A stretch of 19,622 bases of DNA from Candidatus Poseidoniales archaeon (GTDB lineage: Archaea; Thermoplasmatota; Poseidoniia; Poseidoniales; Thalassarchaeaceae). Position 1 is the first letter of the stretch, and every line of letters starts with the position of its first letter. Shown piece by piece: positions 17,001-19,622 of this stretch. The position numbers and the translations under genes were made by a program. The stretch lies in assembly GCA_028821815.1 (NCBI GenBank), contig JAPKEY010000011.1:1-19622 (forward strand), given 5' to 3'. The notes beneath the pieces are model-generated. The model saw only the letters and a list, made by a program, of their open reading frames with translations, was not told where the DNA came from and searched no databases.

Positions 17001-18756
17001 CATCGACATCCGAATCGAGGTGGTTGGGTCCGTCGTCACGATACTTGCTACCGTTAATCTGGTGAATATCATCATCATTGTCAAAGTCGCAATCTGGATC
17101 GATATCAAGCCAATCGAGGATTCCATCTCCGTCATCATCGACGTCGACCCAATTGTTGATTCCGTCGCCGTCCCAGTCATTGAAACCAGCGTAAGAGGCG
17201 CGTTGTGTGTCACAAAGTGGGTCAGGGTTCGCCGTTAAACAATTCCATGAGTTGTAAACATCAACATGAGTCGTTGGATATCGGTCGACCTCATTGGGTT
17301 CGTTGTCGTTGTCAATATCATTCTCGATATCGGAGATGTTCCAACCGGGCTCATTGAGAATGTTATCGGGTGTAGCACTACCACCCAAATCAGCGTCGAG
17401 CCAATCCCAAACACCGTTGTAATTCTGGTCTAGAGCGCGCCATCGATCGTCATCAGCATCTCGGTCATAATCCATCTCACAATCAATGATACCATCTGAA
17501 TCGCCATCTGCACCAGGAACTTCATACGGGGCGGTATTCATACCAGTGAAATCATTCAAACCATCATTATTGTAATCGACATTTGTACAGGAATCTAAGA
17601 TGCCATCGTTATCATCATCGGGATCGGACATATCGAGAATACCATCGTTATCATCATCGGTATCTGCGCTATCTGGTGTACCGTCATCGTCATTATCAGG
17701 ATCGATGAAATTGGGGCTTCCATCTCCATCAAAATCGCCATCAACAATCGTTGTGAATGTTTCATTTCCAGGGTGGTATAAGGACTCCAGTTCAACGAAA
17801 TTAAGGCCGTGGCTGTAAGAACCGTAATCGGCAAAAGTCCATGTGGAATATGTGTAACTGGTCACTGTTGTGTTGCTTGCATCGTATGGGTGTGCATCGA
17901 TACGATCTGCAACACCATCACCGTCATCATCAGAGTCGAAGTAATCCTGTGCACCATCTCCATCAAAATCACAAGGCCAAACGAATTGGTCGATTCGGCC
18001 ATCATTATCATCATCTTCATCGTAAGAGCCTGAGCCTGAGCCGTCGTAATCTTCGTCTGGGACTCCATCGTTATCGTGGTCCCATGGATTCTGATCGACC
18101 TGATACCCAATTGGAATTATTGCACCCGTCCATGGGTGAAGTGTTCCTGGCATCACATATCGGTCCGTGGACACATTCAGTGGATCTGCCCCTTGTGTCA
18201 TGTCTAATGGGCCTTCAAGAATACCATCGTTGTCGTCATCCCAATCATCTTCGTCAGGAATGCCATCGTTGTCATGGTCCAGTGGCCCAGTACCATAACA
18301 TCCGTCGAATCTCTCAATCAAATCGTAGATGCCGTCGTTATCATCATCCAAATCATTGAGGTCGTCGATTCCATCGTTGTCGTGGTCATCGCCGATTCGT
18401 TCCTCGACGTGCAAGGTCCAACCAGATGCTCGAAGGTCGAGTAGGCTCAGGTCATTCACTTTTCCGTACATGACACCCATGTCATTGTACTGCGGGTCAA
18501 GAAGAGCTGGGTGACTCCACGGTGTCGGTTGACTACTGTGGTCTTCTCGTTCCCTGAAAGGTTGATCGTCTTGATCGGCGGTTTGTACCGATGTGCGTTG
18601 GATTGATTCGGCCCAATCTTGCTGGAACTCATCGTTCGCACCCATTCCCATTCCAGCGAGTGTTGTTGAAAGAACCATCAAAGCCACCATCATTAGTGAC
18701 CAACTGGTCTTCTTCCACGTGCCTACATTTCCAAGATATGTGTCGAGTTCTGTCAT
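11068..18756 (-). CDS. Giant surface protein: Ca-binding DxDNDG repeats, Ig-like domains, TM helix and cytosolic DUF4129-like domain
   Basis: The 2562-residue product starts MTELDTYLGNVGTWKKTSWS with a hydrophobic segment (SLMMVALMVLSTTLAG, about residues 20-35) serving as signal peptide or anchor. Residues ~124-1190 hold roughly three dozen Asp-rich loops (DHDNDGI, DDDNDGI, DGDGV), like thrombospondin type 3 / EF-hand-like Ca sites, broken by longer aromatic inserts. Residues ~1200-2370 look like a chain of Ig-like beta-sandwiches (for example S-E-T-D-A-N-G-I-F-K-I-D-L) with many N-x-S/T sequons. A TM helix (LPIIIAFLFAAIIGAVMYKRY) lies at about 2381-2400. The last ~160 residues are cytosolic. 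Residues ~2429-2509 (K-V-Y-E-T-T-R-E-F-E-W-A-L, then F-E-E-A-R-Y-S) match the DUF4129 pattern. ATG at 18756 was chosen because GGTGAT lies 3 bases upstream; a GTG 11 codons earlier is also open. A role in calcium-stabilised adhesion or envelope structure is inferred. Confidence 0.93.
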   Translation of the reverse strand: MTELDTYLGNVGTWKKTSWSLMMVALMVLSTTLAGMGMGANDEFQQDWAESIQRTSVQTADQDDQPFREREDHSSQPTPWSHPALLDPQYNDMGVMYGKVNDLSLLDLRASGWTLHVEERIGDDHDNDGIDDLNDLDDDNDGIYDLIERFDGCYGTGPLDHDNDGIPDEDDWDDDNDGILEGPLDMTQGADPLNVSTDRYVMPGTLHPWTGAIIPIGYQVDQNPWDHDNDGVPDEDYDGSGSGSYDEDDDNDGRIDQFVWPCDFDGDGAQDYFDSDDDGDGVADRIDAHPYDASNTTVTSYTYSTWTFADYGSYSHGLNFVELESLYHPGNETFTTIVDGDFDGDGSPNFIDPDNDDDGTPDSADTDDDNDGILDMSDPDDDNDGILDSCTNVDYNNDGLNDFTGMNTAPYEVPGADGDSDGIIDCEMDYDRDADDDRWRALDQNYNGVWDWLDADLGGSATPDNILNEPGWNISDIENDIDNDNEPNEVDRYPTTHVDVYNSWNCLTANPDPLCDTQRASYAGFNDWDGDGINNWVDVDDDGDGILDWLDIDPDCDFDNDDDIHQINGSKYRDDGPNHLDSDVDGDGLENNVDWDDDNDGINDLYDPDDGNCGIVDTDGNDQFYQTYYPLGDGDAIDGSNDDQAYTDGLTDHWNMSFLLNPFTATQGVLLDYNGYDTTTPLPTGGNVPEFYWFLLSRWSPWNGGNDVDIDADGDSLQNGLDVDQDGDGMPDWWDQDEGNDGQLDVNDFKMGGTFTNSNECGWTRENGYTCGYAYAALYRLPLDAGFNNGQLSVPFSIRPDPNFTQGTFTPPSSSTSNYGCSTTSCYHIPFNGATVSAFNYSQVAHNRDLFLTWIGLGTGLWNWNADINGNDFPDENLADLYDDDTDPDDDCGNVVVVDGNGNQYAPTCQFNDTADLDDDLDGMYDLFDVDDDNDGIWDFLEIDSDSDWDDDANTLPPGTFFTGFNCEDNDDDGTDSDPDNDGWYQAVWDQGVQGQGLLFPQYYDVDNDNDGIPDGEDYDDDNDGTLDVDQELQCFWGEEQSPWDHDNDGILNWADDDWDADGRSNSQESSGANPLIAPWDHDNDGLRDDIDDDDDADGMHDEDEIMLWPTRFGRNSTNPWDHDDFGNGEGIANPSNPHTGPDVVDLDDDNDSRDDGNYDILEEGFNSDPCYNGNLSSDWDHDNDCILDEDDKLPTRVELGAYDGQNYTVPETLYLDAQFPAIFSGTVFALNISSGTWDPVGQLPVQVHVAWVQNGTTAIETIDVLSNEYGSFSVGQFLFPENIHVGDNTTYEMWAEVTEMFIHDGSESNKYPVAVHANLSLDYVSWTYFRSDEQPLWLDFKSHYTVDWERGIFDQRLVHAPITFSVSGGPFGNRTTPTNYTGFGQGFRADEGGWASLTYVQQSGSVGNWKQVRWNSTFDNGPGMLPGGYEEIVWNNFSLDHDVVSSYAYTNTSLPVGDYEITGRVDPTLASEWPWPYVTGDETDPFMIRSMHRMYVEAELIIAGHNPVYFYDSTQFTGSSYGSWRALFSAQGLSAAGITYEEAKLGKPYPELWDGSAASLQDEAAKLRPFLRVNSTHWFITMQNGGDFDSPPCGQIDPSDPSSELRCEIVPEMNTGETFRVIGNVTNRTGTPWIQDPMALQVDLDSNGVFQGSQETGYARVPTMYGGEARFDYNWTWYSQYQASTYGVRVDFTNSEFYFTGNLTNVLAETGAYNNVSVIGTTDFQLNTLPRLYRNQNTTVEARLVDNALQPVKNAPVNWTWSATGENNYSETDANGIFKIDLNISSTDDLGNFSLQFAFPGNPHLQGSMVNQPMWVVSRTYVDLISTTSNLRSSGEVWQFSAKVTDDNSTPALRDPGAALDGSGDEGGIVQVIFEGTDFDNVQHRQVMFELEPNAGDIYEQLLLDAQILREDPSSYLPDGFGPVNVILRFQENLPNEGCEQIQEYQLSLQGAWDPCVIVQGSDHYRRVMNYNVDGFSLIGRTTLDVEDQIVYTSEIDPITGQSIEKPMVVTGQLVDELGSNLTNRNIRVSYEMQGGVQGVISCQPGSTDMDGFFEIVCPLEDVMAGQARVTVEYNSYDNNDRYRYKNASVTRLFPVFSNSTLLVSEVGPFKTDVDRYEYPNGDSYPVLYLKESYHIDALLEQSNGNPLGGKCLNIYIDPDQNTRPVATAVTGDEFGTVEWFSGDKDQNPSRKGIEPSGNNLEGFRTLRVAYEPDLEVPGGCRSETNAVVNGSHMDITVLVRSRVDMVVKVAWHSADGYLPGDEVEGAVAILRDRIDLAVEDEVVTFIFQYLNSSDMWVTDEIRYVRTDEQGVANFSWTYLGSEVPGAPDGEEASDGMWRITAMFEGSDLFKEYSENRSRTIHQGEAAEAQASAWDLKVMLPIIIAFLFAAIIGAVMYKRYSERRRVEILRGILTDSLLALQARNEYIQVIFNCYKDLVRFFRQHGFMKKVYETTREFEWALRSAFYMVPAEQLDDFLAIFEEARYSDHNIGIGQRDKAMSTLTAITQSISMALGDSLIARTTEHEAALHGNLTKAGEFVDSEGNLQQAGLDDDPNASNFSL
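11230..11472 (-). other. DUF4129-like cytosolic domain of the giant surface protein
   Basis: This region encodes a helical stretch containing Y-K-D-L-V-R-F-F-R-Q-H-G, then E-T-T-R-E-F-E-W-A-L and F-E-E-A-R-Y-S. The order 'long helix, G, T-x-R-E-(F/Y), ... F-x-x-A-R-(Y/F)' is the recurring pattern of DUF4129, commonly found C-terminal to TM helices in archaea and bacteria. The function of that domain is unknown. Confidence 0.7.
15185..18387 (-). repeat. Coding region of divergent DxDNDG Ca-binding repeats (giant protein)
   Basis: About 3.2 kb of degenerate coding repeats, visible on the + strand as recurring 'ccatcgttgtcatcatc'-like words. The basic unit holds two Asp loops; the first is 36 residues long, from D-H-D-N-D-G-I to the next D-H-D-N-D-G-I. 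Later units are separated by inserts of varied length. Confidence 0.85.
16321..16328. repeat. Homopolymer tract G8 (+) inside the giant surface gene
   Basis: Eight consecutive G on the + strand (C8 in the coding strand) encode part of T-P-P-S, around residue 810. The frame is intact here. A one-base slip would truncate the protein before its TM and cytosolic parts. Confidence 0.6.
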
Positions 18757-18759
18757 GTT

Positions 18760-18765
18760 ATCACC
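18760..18765 (-). promoter_or_regulatory. Shine-Dalgarno GGTGAT of the giant surface gene
   Basis: The minus strand reads TTGGGTGAT, AAC, ATG. GGTGAT is complementary to the archaeal 16S 3' tail (ATCACC) and decides the ATG at 18756 over the upstream in-frame GTG at 18789. Confidence 0.6.
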
Positions 18766-18794
18766 CAAGTGAAGCACTTCGGCACTCACGACCG

Positions 18795-18801
18795 CTATAT
18801 C
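18795..18801 (-). promoter_or_regulatory. Candidate TATA box of the giant surface gene
   Basis: The minus strand reads GATATAG about 40-45 bases before the ATG. A start site about 25 bases downstream would give a leader of roughly 18 bases holding the Shine-Dalgarno and would exclude the GTG at 18789. A second AT-rich box, CTATATTTTG (18870-18861), lies further up and would give a leader of about 80 bases. Confidence 0.4.
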
Positions 18802-18828
18802 AACGACTCGCCCGGAACGTGCGTTTCC

Positions 18829-18852
18829 GTATCACGATACCCTATGGGTATC
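18829..18852. promoter_or_regulatory. Clustered GTATC/GATAC palindromes upstream of the giant surface gene
   Basis: The sequence contains GTATC-AC-GATAC followed by GATACCC-TAT-GGGTATC, two palindromes sharing the middle half-site. It lies between the two candidate TATA boxes, a sensible place for a regulator-binding site. The palindromes are seen directly; the operator role is inferred. Confidence 0.45.
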
Positions 18853-18872
18853 AACTCCAACAAAATATAGAG

Positions 18873-18912
18873 AAAAAAGTTGGCGGCCCCCCGCGTCCAT
18901 CGGACGCGGGGG
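18873..18912 (-). terminator. Hairpin plus T-run terminator of the upstream Asp-rich gene
   Basis: A perfect 11-bp stem (CCCCCGCGTCC / GGACGCGGGGG, 18888-18912, 3-base loop) begins about 60 bases after the stop at 18972. On the minus strand it is followed, after about 9 bases, by T6 (18878-18873). It separates the Asp-rich gene from the giant surface gene. Archaeal termination mainly needs the T-run; the stem may stabilise the 3' end. Confidence 0.6.
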
Positions 18913-18971
18913 TGCCTGTCACCACGAGTCAATCCGACTGTGGGTCCTGCTTGACAGAATAGACTGTGCAA

Positions 18972-19622
18972 TCAGACTTCAAGTTCGTCGAGGATACCGT
19001 CACCGTCGTCATCGTCGTCGGTAACATCCTCAATTCCATCGTTGTCGTGATCGAACTGACCAGTCTCATCATTGCCATCGTTGGACTCAAACCAGTCGGT
19101 CAAGCCATCGTTGTCGTCATCGGTGTCGATGACGTCAGTTAGGCCGTCGTTGTCGTGGTCGTATCGCCATTCACCGTTGGCACCATCGAGCTCATCTACG
19201 TCAAGGATGTTGTCGTTGTCGTCATCGGTATCGATGCCGTCGTCGAGTCCATCATTGTCGTGGTCGCGAGCTGCGGACGAACCGTTTTCATACAGGTCGT
19301 CTGCGTTGTCGATGCCATCGTTGTCGATGTCTAGGTCCATGTTATCAGCGAGACCATCGTTGTCGTGGTCGTAGATGTCGGTGTTTGGATCGCCATCATT
19401 GACTTCTTCTTCGTCAAGAATGCCGTCGCCATCGTCGTCATCGTCTTCCGCGTCGTCGATACCATCGTTGTCATGGTCTTCAGGTGAGTCATCGACGTCA
19501 TCTGGGATGCCGTCGTTGTCGTCATCGGTGTCGAGGTCATCGGGGATGCCGTCGCCATCGTTGTCGTTGTCACCGTTCTGTTCCTGGTTGTCAAGTTGTT
19601 GTCCCTGTTGCTGGTCGGATTG
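18972..19622 (-). CDS. Asp-rich tandem-repeat Ca-binding protein, C-terminal part (5' end outside window)
   Basis: The minus-strand frame is open from the right edge to the TAA-type stop region at 18972: 216 residues with no start needed inside the window. It opens with a Gln-rich linker (QSDQQQGQQLDNQEQNG). It then carries regular units of 35-36 residues, each with two Asp loops (DHDNDG(I/L), then DDDNDG or DDDGDG), ending at the C-terminus ILDELEV. Five units starting with D-H-D-N-D-G are visible. Such loops bind Ca2+ in thrombospondin type 3 and related repeats. There is no C-terminal TM or sorting signal, so any anchor must be N-terminal, outside the window. The unit equals the first unit of the giant protein downstream. 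GC content looks higher than in that gene. Confidence 0.88.
   Translation of the reverse strand, partial: QSDQQQGQQLDNQEQNGDNDNDGDGIPDDLDTDDDNDGIPDDVDDSPEDHDNDGIDDAEDDDDDGDGILDEEEVNDGDPNTDIYDHDNDGLADNMDLDIDNDGIDNADDLYENGSSAARDHDNDGLDDGIDTDDDNDNILDVDELDGANGEWRYDHDNDGLTDVIDTDDDNDGLTDWFESNDGNDETGQFDHDNDGIEDVTDDDDDGDGILDELEV

Noticed and set aside
18757..18789. GTG at 18789 as the start of the giant protein
   Set aside because: In frame, but the ATG at 18756 has a GGTGAT ribosome-binding site directly upstream, and the likely TATA box would put the transcript start after the GTG.
18591..18962. 123-codon + strand frame over the intergenic control region
   Set aside because: It spans the terminator, the promoter and the antisense of the signal peptide; it has no coding character.
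15185..19580. CRISPR-like appearance of short recurring words
   Set aside because: The repeats are degenerate, in frame and encode DxDNDG loops; there are no identical repeats with unique spacers.

Overview
The window looks like a chromosomal segment of a planktonic euryarchaeon, most likely Marine Group II / Candidatus Poseidoniales. Three things point there: (i) an archaeal cassette eL18-uL13-uS9-RpoN with no bacterial counterpart; (ii) a bacterial-type NAD-dependent DNA ligase next to an archaeal PAC2 proteasome-chaperone gene; (iii) very large, aspartate-rich surface proteins carrying thrombospondin-type-3-like Ca-binding repeats. The domain Archaea is secure; the lineage is inferred from gene content.

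Layout, left to right. 1-158 (-): N-terminus of a RecB/Cas4-like PD-(D/E)XK nuclease that leaves the window. 239-1036 (+): PAC2 proteasome assembly chaperone ending in a Leu-Tyr-Gly (HbYX) tail. 1027-3078 (-): ligA, overlapping the PAC2 gene tail to tail. 3121-3669 (-): small membrane protein. 3679-8358 (-): 1559-residue secreted, C-terminally anchored beta-helix protein. 8422-8496 (-): tRNA-Pro(GGG). 8527-10030 (-): rpoN, rps9, rpl13, rpl18e, tightly packed with overlapping start/stop codons. 10166-10609 (+): unknown helical protein. 10594-11046 (-): MOSC-domain protein. 11068-18756 (-): 2562-residue surface protein. 18972-19622 (-): C-terminus of another Asp-rich repeat protein that enters from the right.

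Two themes run through the window. One is housekeeping: translation, transcription, DNA joining and proteasome assembly. The other is a set of three cell-surface genes sharing Ca-binding DxDNDG loops. The giant protein and its right-hand neighbour share the same 35-36-residue two-loop unit. The giant protein crosses the membrane once near its C-terminus and ends in a cytosolic DUF4129-like domain, so it could link an extracellular calcium-dependent stalk to the cytoplasm. The 1559-residue protein is built as three successive beta-helix blocks separated by beta-sandwich-like segments, then PKD, Ca-binding repeats and a membrane anchor. These surface proteins are the least understood and most interesting content.

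Starts were chosen using Shine-Dalgarno matches to the archaeal 16S tail (GAGGTGAT-like), which are clear for the giant protein, rpoN, rpl18e and the small membrane protein. No IS element, CRISPR array, integrase or rRNA gene was seen.
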